From Paracoccaceae bacterium (GTDB lineage: Bacteria; Pseudomonadota; Alphaproteobacteria; Rhodobacterales; Rhodobacteraceae), in assembly GCA_020628545.1 (NCBI GenBank), contig JAHDEX010000014.1, positions 1 through 64,000 on the forward strand: a stretch of DNA of 64,000 bases, written 5' to 3'. Positions 27,232 to 36,578 of the stretch are shown here, piece after piece. The notes below the pieces were generated by a model that was not told the origin of the DNA, searched no databases, and saw only the letters and a list, made by a program, of their open reading frames with translations. Position numbers and translations under genes: made by a program. Each line of letters starts with the position of its first letter. The first letter of the stretch is position 1.

Positions 27232-28908
27232 ATGGCCTATAAAACAGATATTGAGATTGCGCGCGAAGCGACAAAGAAGCCGATCCAAGAGATTGGTGCC
27301 AAGCTTGGGATCGGCGCTGACGATCTGCTGCCCTACGGCCATGACAAAGCAAAACTCAGCCAATCCTTTATCAATTCCGTGCAGGACCGTCCCAATGGGA
27401 AACTTGTGCTGGTGACGGCGATCAACCCGACTCCTGCGGGTGAAGGCAAGACCACAACCACTGTCGGATTGGGTGACGGGCTGAACCGCATTGGCAAGAA
27501 CGCTTGTGTTTGCATCCGCGAAGCCTCGCTTGGACCGAACTTCGGGATGAAGGGTGGTGCCGCAGGCGGCGGCATGGCGCAGGTTGTGCCGATGGAAGAT
27601 ATGAACCTGCACTTCACGGGCGACTTTCACGCGATCACCTCTGCCCACAACTTGCTGGCGGCGATGCTGGATAACCATGTCTATTGGGGTAACGCGCTCG
27701 AGATCGACATCCGCCGCGTCGCATGGCGTCGGGTGCTCGACATGAATGACCGCGCGTTGCGTCAGATCAACGTCAACCTCGGTGGCGTCGCCAACGGTTT
27801 CCCGCGCGAAGCGGGCTTTGACATCACGGTGGCGTCTGAGGTGATGGCGATCCTGTGTCTGGCCAAGGACTTGGAAGACCTGCAGAGACGCCTGGGCGAC
27901 ATGATCGTTGCCTACCGCCGCGACAAGAGCCCCGTGTTCTGCCGCGACATCAAAGCCGACGGCGCGATGACCGTTTTGCTGAAGGATGCGATGCAGCCGA
28001 ACCTTGTGCAAACGCTGGAAAACAACCCGGCCTTTGTGCACGGTGGGCCGTTTGCGAACATTGCGCATGGCTGTAACTCGGTCACCGCCACCACCACCGC
28101 GCTAAAAATCGCGGATTACGTGGTGACCGAAGCTGGTTTTGGAGCTGACCTCGGCGCTGAGAAGTTTCTGAACATCAAATGTCGCAAAGCTGGCATCGCG
28201 CCCGATTGCGTTGTGCTCGTGGCCACCGTGCGTGCGATGAAGATGAACGGCGGAGTGGCGAAGGCCGACCTTGGCGCGGAGAATGTTGAAGCCGTGCAGA
28301 ACGGTTGCGCCAACCTTGGCCGTCACATTGGCAACTTGAAGTCGTTCGGAGTGCCGGTGGTTGTGGCGATCAACCACTTTGTCACCGACACCGATGCGGA
28401 AGTGCAAGCAGTCAAAGACTACGTGGCCTCGCAAGGTTCTGAAGCGGTCCTTTCGCAGCACTGGGAGTTCGGCTCCAAAGGGTCCGAGGCATTGGCCAAA
28501 AAGGTGGCCGAAGTTGCCGAAAGTGGCGTAAGCAACTTCGCCCCTATTTACCCGGATGACATGTCACTGTTTGAAAAGATCGACACGATCGCAAAGCGGA
28601 TCTATCACGCGGATGAAGTGATCGCAGATCAGAAGATCCGTACGCAGCTGAAGGATTGGGAAGAGCAGGGGTACGGCAATCTGCCGATCTGCATGGCAAA
28701 AACCCAGTATTCTTTCACAACAGACCCGACACGCCGCGGCGCGCCAACCGGCCATGCGGTGCCGATCCGCGAAGTGCGCCTAAGCGCCGGTGCAGGCTTT
28801 GTTGTGGTGATCTGCGGTGAGATCATGACGATGCCCGGTTTGCCACGCGTCCCATCGGCAGAGGCAATCCATCTCAACGATGCTGGCCAGATCGAAGGCC
28901 TGTTCTAG
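27232..28908 (+). CDS. fhs: Formate--tetrahydrofolate ligase
   Basis: Fhs makes 10-formyltetrahydrofolate from formate, tetrahydrofolate and ATP in the cytoplasm. The 558-residue protein carries the ATP-binding motif [18 protein letters not shown] near residues 63-80 and the family segments [34 protein letters not shown] and [19 protein letters not shown] at 27232 has AGGGGAG upstream and gives the standard N-terminus. The 141-base gap before it contains a short palindrome CGGGCG-T-CGCCCG (27200-27212). folD follows, giving a one-carbon module; in roseobacters such genes serve oxidation of methyl groups from compatible solutes, but that is inference. Confidence 0.96.
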   Translation: MAYKTDIEIAREATKKPIQEIGAKLGIGADDLLPYGHDKAKLSQSFINSVQDRPNGKLVLVTAINPTPAGEGKTTTTVGLGDGLNRIGKNACVCIREASLGPNFGMKGGAAGGGMAQVVPMEDMNLHFTGDFHAITSAHNLLAAMLDNHVYWGNALEIDIRRVAWRRVLDMNDRALRQINVNLGGVANGFPREAGFDITVASEVMAILCLAKDLEDLQRRLGDMIVAYRRDKSPVFCRDIKADGAMTVLLKDAMQPNLVQTLENNPAFVHGGPFANIAHGCNSVTATTTALKIADYVVTEAGFGADLGAEKFLNIKCRKAGIAPDCVVLVATVRAMKMNGGVAKADLGAENVEAVQNGCANLGRHIGNLKSFGVPVVVAINHFVTDTDAEVQAVKDYVASQGSEAVLSQHWEFGSKGSEALAKKVAEVAESGVSNFAPIYPDDMSLFEKIDTIAKRIYHADEVIADQKIRTQLKDWEEQGYGNLPICMAKTQYSFTTDPTRRGAPTGHAVPIREVRLSAGAGFVVVICGEIMTMPGLPRVPSAEAIHLNDAGQIEGLF

Positions 28909-28916
28909 AGGCTGGC

Positions 28917-28945
28917 GGGGCGACGCGCGGCTGCGCCGACGCCCC
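28917..28945 (+). repeat. GC-rich hairpin between fhs and folD
   Basis: GGGGCG (28917-28922) and CGCCCC (28940-28945) enclose a GC-rich 17-base loop that can itself fold. There is no T-run after it, so transcription probably continues into folD; a stabilising or processing hairpin is possible. Confidence 0.35.
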
Positions 28946-28980
28946 ACCCACCATCCCGTACTTAACGCAAAGAGACTAAC

Positions 28981-29889
28981 ATGACGGCGACTGTGATTGA
29001 TGGAAAGGCCTTCGCGGCCAAAGTGCGCGGGCAAGTGGCAGATCACGTCGCGCGGCTGAAAGAAGAGCATGGCATCACGCCGGGTTTGGCGGTTGTGCTG
29101 GTCGGTGAAGATCCGGCAAGTCAGGTCTACGTCCGCTCTAAGGGTAAGATGACTGTCGAAGTCGGCATGAATTCCTTCGAGCACAAGATGGATGCCGACA
29201 CCTCCGAAGAGGCGCTTTTGAAAGTCATTCAAGACCTCAATAACGATCCAAGCGTGCATGGCATTCTGGTACAACTCCCGCTGCCCGATCATCTGGACAG
29301 CGATCTTGTCATCAACAGCATTGATCCCGCCAAGGACGTGGACGGGTTCCATATCTCTAACGTTGGACTGCTAGGAACGGGACAGAAGTCGATGGTGCCC
29401 TGCACGCCTTTGGGCTGTCTCATGATGCTGCGCGACCATCACGGGTCGCTGTCGGGGATGAATGCTGTTGTGATCGGACGCTCGAACATCGTGGGCAAGC
29501 CAATGGCGCAGCTTTTGTTGAATGACAGTTGCACCGTGACGATTGCGCATTCGCGCACGAAAGATCTTCCTGGTGTTGTGAAACAGGCTGACATCGTGGT
29601 CGCCGCCGTCGGACGGCCCGAGATGGTGCCGGGCGACTGGATCAAACCGGGTGCGACGGTAATTGATGTTGGCATCAACAGGATTGACGCAGGCCTGAAA
29701 GAAGATGGGTCTCCCAAGACCCGGCTGGTGGGTGACGCACATTACGACAGTTGTGCTGCCGTCGCAGGGGCGATCACGCCGGTTCCCGGCGGTGTTGGAC
29801 CGATGACGATTGCTTGCTTGCTCGCAAATACCGTCACCGCCTGTAGCCGCGCGAATGGTCTGAAAGAGCCAGAAGGACTTACCGCTTAA
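28981..29889 (+). CDS. folD: Methylenetetrahydrofolate dehydrogenase / methenyltetrahydrofolate cyclohydrolase
   Basis: This bifunctional enzyme interconverts 5,10-methylene- and 10-formyltetrahydrofolate with NADP. The 302-residue protein shows [14 protein letters not shown] with the active-site Tyr and Lys, the substrate motif [27 protein letters not shown], and the Rossmann nucleotide site [17 protein letters not shown]. The gene closes with [19 protein letters not shown]. Its 3' end overlaps the convergent pdeM gene by 11 bases. Together with fhs it completes the path from formate to methylene-folate. Confidence 0.96.
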   Translation: MTATVIDGKAFAAKVRGQVADHVARLKEEHGITPGLAVVLVGEDPASQVYVRSKGKMTVEVGMNSFEHKMDADTSEEALLKVIQDLNNDPSVHGILVQLPLPDHLDSDLVINSIDPAKDVDGFHISNVGLLGTGQKSMVPCTPLGCLMMLRDHHGSLSGMNAVVIGRSNIVGKPMAQLLLNDSCTVTIAHSRTKDLPGVVKQADIVVAAVGRPEMVPGDWIKPGATVIDVGINRIDAGLKEDGSPKTRLVGDAHYDSCAAVAGAITPVPGGVGPMTIACLLANTVTACSRANGLKEPEGLTA

Positions 29890-30535
29890 GCAGCGGAACG
29901 GGGATCGCCTTGCGCCCGGTCAGCACCGCAATCGCTTGCGGCGCAAAAAGACTGCGCAAGTCCGGGTGCAGGGCTGAAAGGCCTCCGGTGTAGGTACCAT
30001 AGGCAGGCAGAATGAGCCGCGATTTGTCATAGACAAAACAGGCGCGCGCACGACCGGCCCCAGCCAGCGCAAGCTTGGGGTGATAGTGGCCGGACACCTC
30101 TGGTGTGGCAGACGTCGCGATATGCCGAAAGGTGACATCACCAATCGCAAGCTCGGCCAAATGCGTTCCACCCAGTTCGATCGGGCCAGGATCGTGGTTG
30201 CCTTCAATCCAGATCCAAGCACGCCCAGCCTGCAGCCGCACCAGCGTTGCGCGATGCGTGTCGTCGAGCGCTTCCGCCCCGCGTAGATCATCAAAACTAT
30301 CGCCAAGGCAGACCACCCGCTCTGGCGCGGTCTTTGCGATGTCCCCATCAAGCTTTTGCAGAGTCTCCGTGTTCTCATAGGGCGGAATAAGCGTACCACC
30401 GCGCCGCGCGATACGCTCGGATTTGCCAAGGTGCAGGTCGGAGACAACAAGTGTGTTCTCGTGCGGCAGGTACAGCGCGCCGCTGGGCAGGGCATGCAGG
30501 AACAGATCGGAAAGGCGGAAGTGATGGGCGCTCAT
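29879..30535 (-). CDS. pdeM: Ligase-associated DNA damage response endonuclease PdeM
   Basis: This metallophosphoesterase family is found in bacterial DNA-repair clusters with a ligase, an exonuclease and a DEXH helicase. The 218-residue protein has the calcineurin-like motifs [12 protein letters not shown] (GDxH-like), [21 protein letters not shown] (GNHD) and SGHYHPK (GHxH). It lies 59 bases after the helicase gene in the same orientation, so the two are probably one transcript. The C-terminus overlaps folD convergently. Nuclease activity is known for the family and is not shown by the sequence itself. Confidence 0.87.
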   Translation of the reverse strand: MSAHHFRLSDLFLHALPSGALYLPHENTLVVSDLHLGKSERIARRGGTLIPPYENTETLQKLDGDIAKTAPERVVCLGDSFDDLRGAEALDDTHRATLVRLQAGRAWIWIEGNHDPGPIELGGTHLAELAIGDVTFRHIATSATPEVSGHYHPKLALAGAGRARACFVYDKSRLILPAYGTYTGGLSALHPDLRSLFAPQAIAVLTGRKAIPVPLLKR

Positions 30536-30594
30536 GGCACGGGTGTGCCGCCGTTTGTTGCGCGTTGCAAGGCACTGATGGGCTCAGACGCCAC

Positions 30595-33003
30595 TCATTG
30601 CGGCAATTGGCTGAGACCTGCGTTTTCCATCAAGAAGGCGGCAGTTTCTTCCATGATCCGGTCCTGAGCAGACCCCGAAACTGCAACGCGACCACGTTCC
30701 AAAAGCAAAGGGGCAGCAAGCGGAGAGACCCGCTTTAGCGTCATATGGTCAAGCTGGCCTTGGGTGCGATCCAGCATCTCGCTGATGCGCCCAAAGTCGA
30801 CAAGCCCCTGCAGCGCTTCCTCGCGGGTGATTTGCAGGACAAGGTGGTTGGGGTCGTACTTTGACAGCGTGTCGTACAGAATGTCGCTGGAGAATGTCGC
30901 CTGCCGACCTGACTTGCGCGCCTGTGGCAGGTTGCGTTCAATAAGGCCCGCGATTGTCGCGGCGGTGCGAAACGTCTTTTTCATCACGGCGTTGCCTGAC
31001 AGCCAGTGTTCAAAGCCATCTTGGATCGTCTCGGGCTTCAGAAGCGGTTCAGGATCCGTCACCGGATCAAGCCCCCAAATCAGCGTGGCATAATCGGTGG
31101 CGACAAACCCTAGCGGATGCAGACCAGATTCCTCCATCCGTTGCGTCAGCAACAAGCCAAGCGTTTGCTGCGCGTTGCGTCCCGCAAATCCATAAACGCA
31201 GCAGTATTCTCGTGCCTCAAAACCGAAGGTCTCGACAAGTAAACGATCCGGTTCCGGGAGTTTGGAAACCTCGCGCTGCAGCGCCAGCCACTCCGCTGTG
31301 TGATGCGGCAACTCTGGCCAACTGTCTTGCTGGAACATGCGCAGGATCCGGTGTTGCAACTGCGTGGAGGTTGCAAATTTGGTTCCCATAAAGGTCGCTA
31401 TACGCGGCTCCTTCGTGGCATCGCGGGTTACTTGGACCGACAACTCACGCATACTGTCGTACCGCACGATCTGCCCACCGATCAGAAACGTGTCGCCCGG
31501 GGTCAGGGTTGCAGCAAAACCTTCCTCAATCTCGCCCAAAGGTTTGAAGTTGCCTTTCCGCCGTACCTTCAGCGTATCGGTGTCTTGGATGGTGCCGATG
31601 TTCATGCGGATTACTCGCGCCGCACGCGGATCGCGCAGTTGCCATGCCCCATCCGCCGTCTGCAGCAGCCGCTTCCACTTGTCGTAGGCACGCAAGGCGT
31701 AGCCGCCCGTGGCGCAAAAATCGAGGCAGTCGTCAAAAGCTTCTCGGCTTAAACCGACATAAGCGCCAACGCTCGTCACCTCTGCGTAAAGGTCATCGGC
31801 CTGAAACGGCCCGGCACAGGCACGGATCAGAATGTGCTGGCAAAGGACGTCGCGGGGGCCGGGGCCCTTGGGGTCGCCGTCGAGGTCATGAGCCTTCACG
31901 GCCTCCAATGCGGCAACACACTCCACAACCTCAAAGCGGTTTGCAGGCACCAGCAACGCTTTGGACGGCGCGTTATAGCGGTGATTGGCGCGTCCGATCC
32001 GCTGCACCAACCGCTTCACGTTCTTGGGTGCGCCGACTTGAATGATCAGATCCACATCGCCCCAGTCGATCCCCAGGTCGAGCGTGCCGGTACAAACAAT
32101 CGCCTTCAGGGAACCAGCAACCATCGCGGCCTCGACCTTTTCGCGCTGCGCTTTGTCGAGCGATCCGTGATGGATGCCGATCGGCAGTCCCTCATCATTG
32201 GCAAGCCACAGGTTGTGAAAGAAAATCTCGGCCTGCGCACGGGTGTTGTGAAAGATAAGTGTCGTCTTGTGCTGGCGCACCTGCTCCAACACCGCCGGGA
32301 TACTGTATTTGCCGCCGCCCCCGGACCAGGGTGGCTTTTCATCCGTCACAAGCATCCGGATATCGGGTTCTGGCCCCGGGTCGGCTTGCAGGACCGGGCA
32401 GGGGTGCGGATTGGAGGCCAATTCAGCCGCTATCGCCTGCGGATTCTCCACGGTCGCCGAAAGCCCGACGCGGCGCAAACCGGGCGCAAGCGTCTCAAGT
32501 CGCGACAGGGCCAGCATCAATTGGTCACCGCGCTTGCTTTCGGACAAAGCGTGAATTTCATCAACGATGACGCGCTGTAGACCTTTGAACATGCGCGGCG
32601 CATCCTCGTAGGACGTGAGCAAAGCCAGGCTTTCTGGCGTCGTCAGCAAGATATGCGGCGGGTCCGCGCGTTGCCGCCTCTTTTGTGTTGCAGAGGTGTC
32701 GCCTGTGCGATCTTCAATGCGGATTGGCAGGTTCATCTCATCCACCGGCGTGCGCAGGTTGCGTTTGATGTCCGCGGCCAGCGCCTTCAGTGGAGAAACG
32801 TAAAGGGTGTGAAGCCCGTCGTGCGCACCATCTGCAAGTTCAATCAAAGAAGGCAAGAACCCGGCGAGTGTCTTACCGCCACCTGTCGGCGCAATCAGAA
32901 GGAGTGCGGGCAGGTCCTTGCGCGCCAACATCTCTTGCTGATGCGGGTGGATCGTCCAGCCGCGCCGCGCAAACCAATCCTGGAAGTGAGGGGGTAACTG
33001 CAT
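30595..33003 (-). CDS. Ligase-associated DNA damage response DEXH-box helicase (Lhr-like)
   Basis: This 802-residue superfamily 2 helicase resembles the Lhr core. Walker A is APTGGGKTLAGF near residues 33-44, motif II is the DEIH box in VIVDEIHALSESKRGDQL, and motifs V/VI are LDLGIDWGDVDL and VQRIGRANHRYN. The long C-terminal half has the Lhr winged-helix and beta-barrel domains. ATG at 33003 (MQLPPHFQDWFARRGW) is the family start; upstream codons to 33168 read through an intergenic repeat. It normally acts with a DNA ligase and exonuclease, neither of which is here; pdeM follows. Confidence 0.9.
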   Translation of the reverse strand: MQLPPHFQDWFARRGWTIHPHQQEMLARKDLPALLLIAPTGGGKTLAGFLPSLIELADGAHDGLHTLYVSPLKALAADIKRNLRTPVDEMNLPIRIEDRTGDTSATQKRRQRADPPHILLTTPESLALLTSYEDAPRMFKGLQRVIVDEIHALSESKRGDQLMLALSRLETLAPGLRRVGLSATVENPQAIAAELASNPHPCPVLQADPGPEPDIRMLVTDEKPPWSGGGGKYSIPAVLEQVRQHKTTLIFHNTRAQAEIFFHNLWLANDEGLPIGIHHGSLDKAQREKVEAAMVAGSLKAIVCTGTLDLGIDWGDVDLIIQVGAPKNVKRLVQRIGRANHRYNAPSKALLVPANRFEVVECVAALEAVKAHDLDGDPKGPGPRDVLCQHILIRACAGPFQADDLYAEVTSVGAYVGLSREAFDDCLDFCATGGYALRAYDKWKRLLQTADGAWQLRDPRAARVIRMNIGTIQDTDTLKVRRKGNFKPLGEIEEGFAATLTPGDTFLIGGQIVRYDSMRELSVQVTRDATKEPRIATFMGTKFATSTQLQHRILRMFQQDSWPELPHHTAEWLALQREVSKLPEPDRLLVETFGFEAREYCCVYGFAGRNAQQTLGLLLTQRMEESGLHPLGFVATDYATLIWGLDPVTDPEPLLKPETIQDGFEHWLSGNAVMKKTFRTAATIAGLIERNLPQARKSGRQATFSSDILYDTLSKYDPNHLVLQITREEALQGLVDFGRISEMLDRTQGQLDHMTLKRVSPLAAPLLLERGRVAVSGSAQDRIMEETAAFLMENAGLSQLPQ

Positions 33004-33061
33004 GCCCCTGACATGACATTGTTCGTCGCAAAGGCAAGCCTCTGGGTTGATGCGTGACCTG

Positions 33062-33099
33062 TCTTCTTCTTGCCAAAAATACCTTCCCGCCGAAGGCGT
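33062..33099 (-). repeat. Dispersed intergenic element, copy B
   Basis: On the minus strand CCTTC, a 5-base loop and GAAGG are followed by TATTTTT and GGCAAGAAGAA. This matches copy A at 4719-4755 in order and sequence, with one C:G pair of the stem replaced by T:A. It lies between the AAA+ ATPase stop and the helicase start and could end the Tad-locus transcript on the minus strand. Confidence 0.6.
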
Positions 33100-33136
33100 C
33101 CCACACGACCCGCATACGCAAGATCCGCGTGACCAA

Positions 33137-33176
33137 ATCCAAATATGTCGTGCGCCCGAAGGGCGCACATTTGGAT
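33137..33176. repeat. Strong hairpin downstream of the Tad-linked ATPase
   Basis: GTGCGCCC-GAA-GGGCGCAC forms an inner 8-base-pair stem, extended after a 5-base bulge by ATCCAAAT/ATTTGGAT. It begins 10 bases after the stop of the minus-strand ATPase gene. No T-run follows on the minus strand, so it may be a stabilising 3' hairpin or a terminator that needs other factors. Confidence 0.5.
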
Positions 33177-33185
33177 CAGACCAGC

Positions 33186-34496
33186 CTAGTGGATGATCTC
33201 TTCTTCTTTGACGAACATGTTTTCCCAGGCGCGGTCGATCAGCTTGGGGGTCATCTGGTACTCCATCCCCTCAAACTCACAAATTGCGATCATCTGGTCG
33301 ATGAGGAAGATCGGCTGATAGTTCGCATAGGCGTTGCCGATCTCAGGGTAGCGGTTGTTCAACAGATGGATCAACGCATCCTCGTCCAGCGGCATTTTCC
33401 GTTTCCGCGCGACCATTGCGAAAATCTTCAGGAAGTCGGCCTGGTTCGGGCCGTCGATTTTGATCTTGTAGAAGATCCGGCGCAACGCCGCCTTATCGAA
33501 GATCTTGTTGGGGTGGAAGTTGGTCGAGAAGATCACAAGCGTGTCGAACGGCACCTCGAATTTCTCACCCGATTGCAGGGCCAGAATATCTTTGCTTTCT
33601 TCCAGCGGAACAATCCAGCGGTTGATCAGTGCCTGTGGCGGTTCAGCCTGGCGCCCCAAGTCGTCCACGATGAAGATGCCGCCAGTAGACTTGAGCTGCA
33701 GCGGCGCCTGATAGGTCCGCGCGGTTTTGTTGTAGACGAGGTCGAGCATCGAGAGTGACAATTCACCACCGGTGATCACTGTTGGGCGCTCACATTTGAC
33801 ATACCGTGTGTCGTAGCGGTTTGATGTACGGCGCAAGGAGTTTGGGTCGTCCTCATTGTCCTCAGCGGCAGAGTGTACGATCGGGTCATAGACGGTAATC
33901 ACCTGACCGGAATATTCGATCGCGCGGGGCACATAAATCTTGTCACCCAATGCGTCGCGCACACCGTTTGAAATCGATGATTTACCGTTACCCGGTGGGC
34001 CATACATCAGGATCGACCGGCCTGCGCTGACCGCCGGGCCAAGATGGTCCAGCAGGCTGTCAGGCAAAACAAGGTGCCCCATCGCTGATGTCAGCCGGTC
34101 GCGGGTCACTGTGATGTTGCGGATCGACTGGCGCTTGACCTGCTCGCGATAGATATCGAGCGGCACAGGCATTGCGCCAAAATATTCAGATTGTGCCAAA
34201 GCGTCGAGCGCGCGGGCTTTGCCTGCGTCGGTCAGCTGGTAACCCATTTCGTTACCGCTGTTGGCGTTCAATGTACCGGTCGCCTCCAGCAACAGCTGTC
34301 CACGCGCCATATCGACGAGTTCCTGCACGACAGGGATCGGCAGGCAGATCACCTTGCTGATGTCAGACACCATGTCGAGGTTCATCCGGAACATGGTTTT
34401 GATGAGGATATCCCGCATCATTGCCAAGGGCAGTAGCATCCCCTTCACGCCACGGGGCGCGGGCGGGGCCATCACATTGCGGTTCTCGATGTTCAT
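33186..34496 (-). CDS. AAA+ ATPase linked to the Tad pilus locus, function unknown
   Basis: This 436-residue protein has an N-terminal region (about 25-110) that looks like a winged-helix module (RMNLDMVSDISKVICLPIPVVQELVDMA, MGYQLTDAGKARALDAL) followed by an AAA+ domain. Walker A is MYGPPGNGKSSISNG near residues 164-178, Walker B is GGIFIVDDLGRQ, and sensor-like FSTNFHPNKIFDKAALRRIFYKI follows. It is not the pilus motor (that is cpaF) and resembles no named Tad component. It is the last gene of the minus-strand pilus cluster, 109 bases after cpaA, so an accessory or regulatory role is an inference. Confidence 0.75.
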   Translation of the reverse strand: MNIENRNVMAPPAPRGVKGMLLPLAMMRDILIKTMFRMNLDMVSDISKVICLPIPVVQELVDMARGQLLLEATGTLNANSGNEMGYQLTDAGKARALDALAQSEYFGAMPVPLDIYREQVKRQSIRNITVTRDRLTSAMGHLVLPDSLLDHLGPAVSAGRSILMYGPPGNGKSSISNGVRDALGDKIYVPRAIEYSGQVITVYDPIVHSAAEDNEDDPNSLRRTSNRYDTRYVKCERPTVITGGELSLSMLDLVYNKTARTYQAPLQLKSTGGIFIVDDLGRQAEPPQALINRWIVPLEESKDILALQSGEKFEVPFDTLVIFSTNFHPNKIFDKAALRRIFYKIKIDGPNQADFLKIFAMVARKRKMPLDEDALIHLLNNRYPEIGNAYANYQPIFLIDQMIAICEFEGMEYQMTPKLIDRAWENMFVKEEEIIH

Positions 34497-34605
34497 GGCA
34501 TCTCTCGACTGGCTAAATACATTGCCCGTAATGCGGGCTCACGCGCAGAGAAAACCAAGTTATTGTGGCGAAAGAATGAACAAACCGCTTTTGTTTCGCG
34601 GCAAA

Positions 34606-35100
34606 TTACGCCCAGCCGACAGCGACCATCAGCAAATACATAACCAGCGTCACGCCCAGCGGAAACCCCATGGGAAACTTACGACCTGCTTCCCAGCTTT
34701 CCCAGTGCGGGACAGCCTGCTTGATCGGCGTCGCGCGAGCAACACGATGTGCCACAAAACCTGCCAGCAGGCAGGCTGAGAACAAGACAATCAGGAGCCG
34801 TGCATCGGGTGTCGCCAGATAGGGGCCCGCAGCGGCGATAAACTTTGCATCACCAGCACCCATCGCACCCCCTGCATTCATCAGAATGCCGATGATCAGA
34901 AGCACAATCAGATGGGTCCAATGCCAAAGATACTGATCAAACGGCAGCACGATCAGCCCCAGCACCGCATAGGCCAGAACCAATGCGCCGTTGGCCAGAT
35001 TTGGTATTTTCATGCGCGCGAGGTCAGAGAAGATCACGAAGGCGCAAATGGGAACGGCAGCCACAAGGAAAACTGCAGCTGCCGTCTGTGAAAGGTCCAT
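34606..35100 (-). CDS. cpaA: Prepilin peptidase CpaA/TadV
   Basis: This A24-family aspartic peptidase removes the leader from Flp prepilins in the inner membrane. The 164-residue protein is highly hydrophobic with about five transmembrane helices. The two catalytic Asp residues are in FSDLARMKIPN and in the GxGD motif GAGDAKF. The N-terminal methylation domain of large PilD enzymes is absent, as expected for TadV/CpaA. It starts 18 bases after the TPR gene stop in the same direction. Confidence 0.9.
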   Translation of the reverse strand: MDLSQTAAAVFLVAAVPICAFVIFSDLARMKIPNLANGALVLAYAVLGLIVLPFDQYLWHWTHLIVLLIIGILMNAGGAMGAGDAKFIAAAGPYLATPDARLLIVLFSACLLAGFVAHRVARATPIKQAVPHWESWEAGRKFPMGFPLGVTLVMYLLMVAVGWA

Positions 35101-35118
35101 GCAATCAGTGCCTTAGCA

Positions 35119-35976
35119 TTAGTTGGCGACGTTGTCTTCCAGTGCCCGCAAGGCACGTGTCGCTTCCTCAAAGTGGCGCGGGTGCGTATCAATCGCCTCA
35201 CGCAGCAAGCCTTTTCCGATGGTAACATCGTTCTGCTTAATGGCGGCTAAAGCAGCGGTGTGCAGCAACTGTGCGCGTTCTTCCTGATCCATTTGCACGA
35301 CAGGCAGATCATACTTTCGCTGGGCGCCACGGGCCAGAACGAGGTTGTTTTTAGCTGTAAAGAGGCCCTGCTCATGGCGCAGCGCGTCGATGAACATGCG
35401 TTCTGCGCCGGAATAGTCTCCGCGCGTCAGCTTCGAATAGCCCCAATTATTGTACACATTTGCAGGCGTCGTGGTCAGCCCAACAGCCGTTTCGTAGAAG
35501 GAATCAGCTTTGTCCCATTGCTCACGGCTATCCGCGATCATGGCTTCCAGACGGTAGCGCTTGAAGGTCTCATGCGTTGGCGGGATGGTATCGAGCGTTG
35601 ACTTGGCCTTGTCCCATTGGTTTGTCCGAATGAATGCGTCAGCAAGTTCAACTCGGTCGTCGTTTGTCGCTTGCGGGTGGCTGACGACAGCTTTCCATGC
35701 TGTCACAGCTTCTGTCATTTTCTTTGCGCGGATCAATGACTTCGCCAGACCTCGCTGCAAGTCAATACGGTCGGGGTCCGTGGTCAAAGCGCGCGTGAAA
35801 TAGCCAACAGCTTCTTCGGGCGCGCTTACTTCTTGAAAGACATCGCTGAAGTGTGCGTCTTCGACACCGTTGATATCTTGCAGCGCGCGATCGACCTGTC
35901 CTGCACCAGAGTCAGAACAAGCGGCCAAGCCGAGGGATGCCACTGCACATAGGGAAAGAAGGAGTGATTGGCGCAT
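35119..35976 (-). CDS. tadD: TadD-like TPR lipoprotein
   Basis: TadD is a lipoprotein with tetratricopeptide repeats required for Flp pilus assembly. The 285-residue precursor has a lipoprotein signal peptide ending LGLAAC (Cys near residue 20) and several TPRs, for example DRIDLQRGLAKSLIRAKKMTEAVTAWKAV, WDKADSFYETAVGLTTTPANVYNNWGYSKLTRGDYSGAERMF. It sits between a second TPR lipoprotein and cpaA. Which of the two corresponds to TadD is inferred from length. Confidence 0.82.
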   Translation of the reverse strand: MRQSLLLSLCAVASLGLAACSDSGAGQVDRALQDINGVEDAHFSDVFQEVSAPEEAVGYFTRALTTDPDRIDLQRGLAKSLIRAKKMTEAVTAWKAVVSHPQATNDDRVELADAFIRTNQWDKAKSTLDTIPPTHETFKRYRLEAMIADSREQWDKADSFYETAVGLTTTPANVYNNWGYSKLTRGDYSGAERMFIDALRHEQGLFTAKNNLVLARGAQRKYDLPVVQMDQEERAQLLHTAALAAIKQNDVTIGKGLLREAIDTHPRHFEEATRALRALEDNVAN

Positions 35977-36005
35977 TGTTTGCGTCCTTTTTACTGCCGT
36001 TGCCT

Positions 36006-36566
36006 CTACGGTGCAGTCAAAAGGACAAAGTCGCCTGTTCCCCGCCGCACCAATTGTACTTGATCGTTATTATTGGGATCAGCATATGTTGCGTCGTTCA
36101 ATTTGGCGAGCGCGACGCGCAGGTTGTCCCGGATTTGGTCAGATTTTCCGCTATCCGTGGCAAAAGCGCGACGGAACACCTCGCTCGCTTCCGCGAATTT
36201 GCCCTGTTCCATGAGGATCACGCCCAGATTGTTCCAGGCAACTGCGCTGTCGGGTGCTTCCTCGGTCGCCTGTCGCAGCCAGCGTTCGGCTTGATTGAGA
36301 CGTCCAAGTCGCAGGTTGGCAGAGCCAATCGCAGACAGTGTGTCGGCATTCAGACCTTGGCGCGTGGCGGCCCGGCTGTAGGCCCGCAACGCCAGTTCGT
36401 ATTCACCCGCGGCCATGAGCCGATGACCGATCAGCAGATTATCCTCTTCGATGTCGCCGGCTACGCCGGGGGCAAAAACATCTGTCTCAGAACGCTCAAA
36501 GCCGCCTGACGTGCAGGCGGCTGTAAGCATAAGGGCCAAGATGTAAGGGGCCCGAGTGGGTGTCAT
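36006..36566 (-). CDS. Second TPR lipoprotein of the Tad locus
   Basis: This 186-residue precursor has a short signal peptide ending LMLTAAC (Cys near residue 18) and two to three TPR units (GEYELALRAYSRAATRQGLNADTLSAIGSANLRLGRLNQAERWLRQA, DSAVAWNNLGVILMEQGKFAEASEVF). It lies between tadC and the larger TPR gene. Tandem TadD-like genes are common in alphaproteobacterial pilus loci. It probably helps assemble the secretin or outer-membrane part. Confidence 0.8.
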   Translation of the reverse strand: MTPTRAPYILALMLTAACTSGGFERSETDVFAPGVAGDIEEDNLLIGHRLMAAGEYELALRAYSRAATRQGLNADTLSAIGSANLRLGRLNQAERWLRQATEEAPDSAVAWNNLGVILMEQGKFAEASEVFRRAFATDSGKSDQIRDNLRVALAKLNDATYADPNNNDQVQLVRRGTGDFVLLTAP

Positions 36567-36578
36567 ATGTCGCGCCTA

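Noticed and set aside
27100-28068. Minus-strand open frame (322 codons) opposite fhs
   Set aside because: fhs is unmistakable on the plus strand, and the opposite frame has random-looking, Arg/His-rich composition.
28917-28945. Hairpin between fhs and folD as a terminator
   Set aside because: It is GC-rich but has no T-run, and the gap is only 72 bases between two functionally linked genes.
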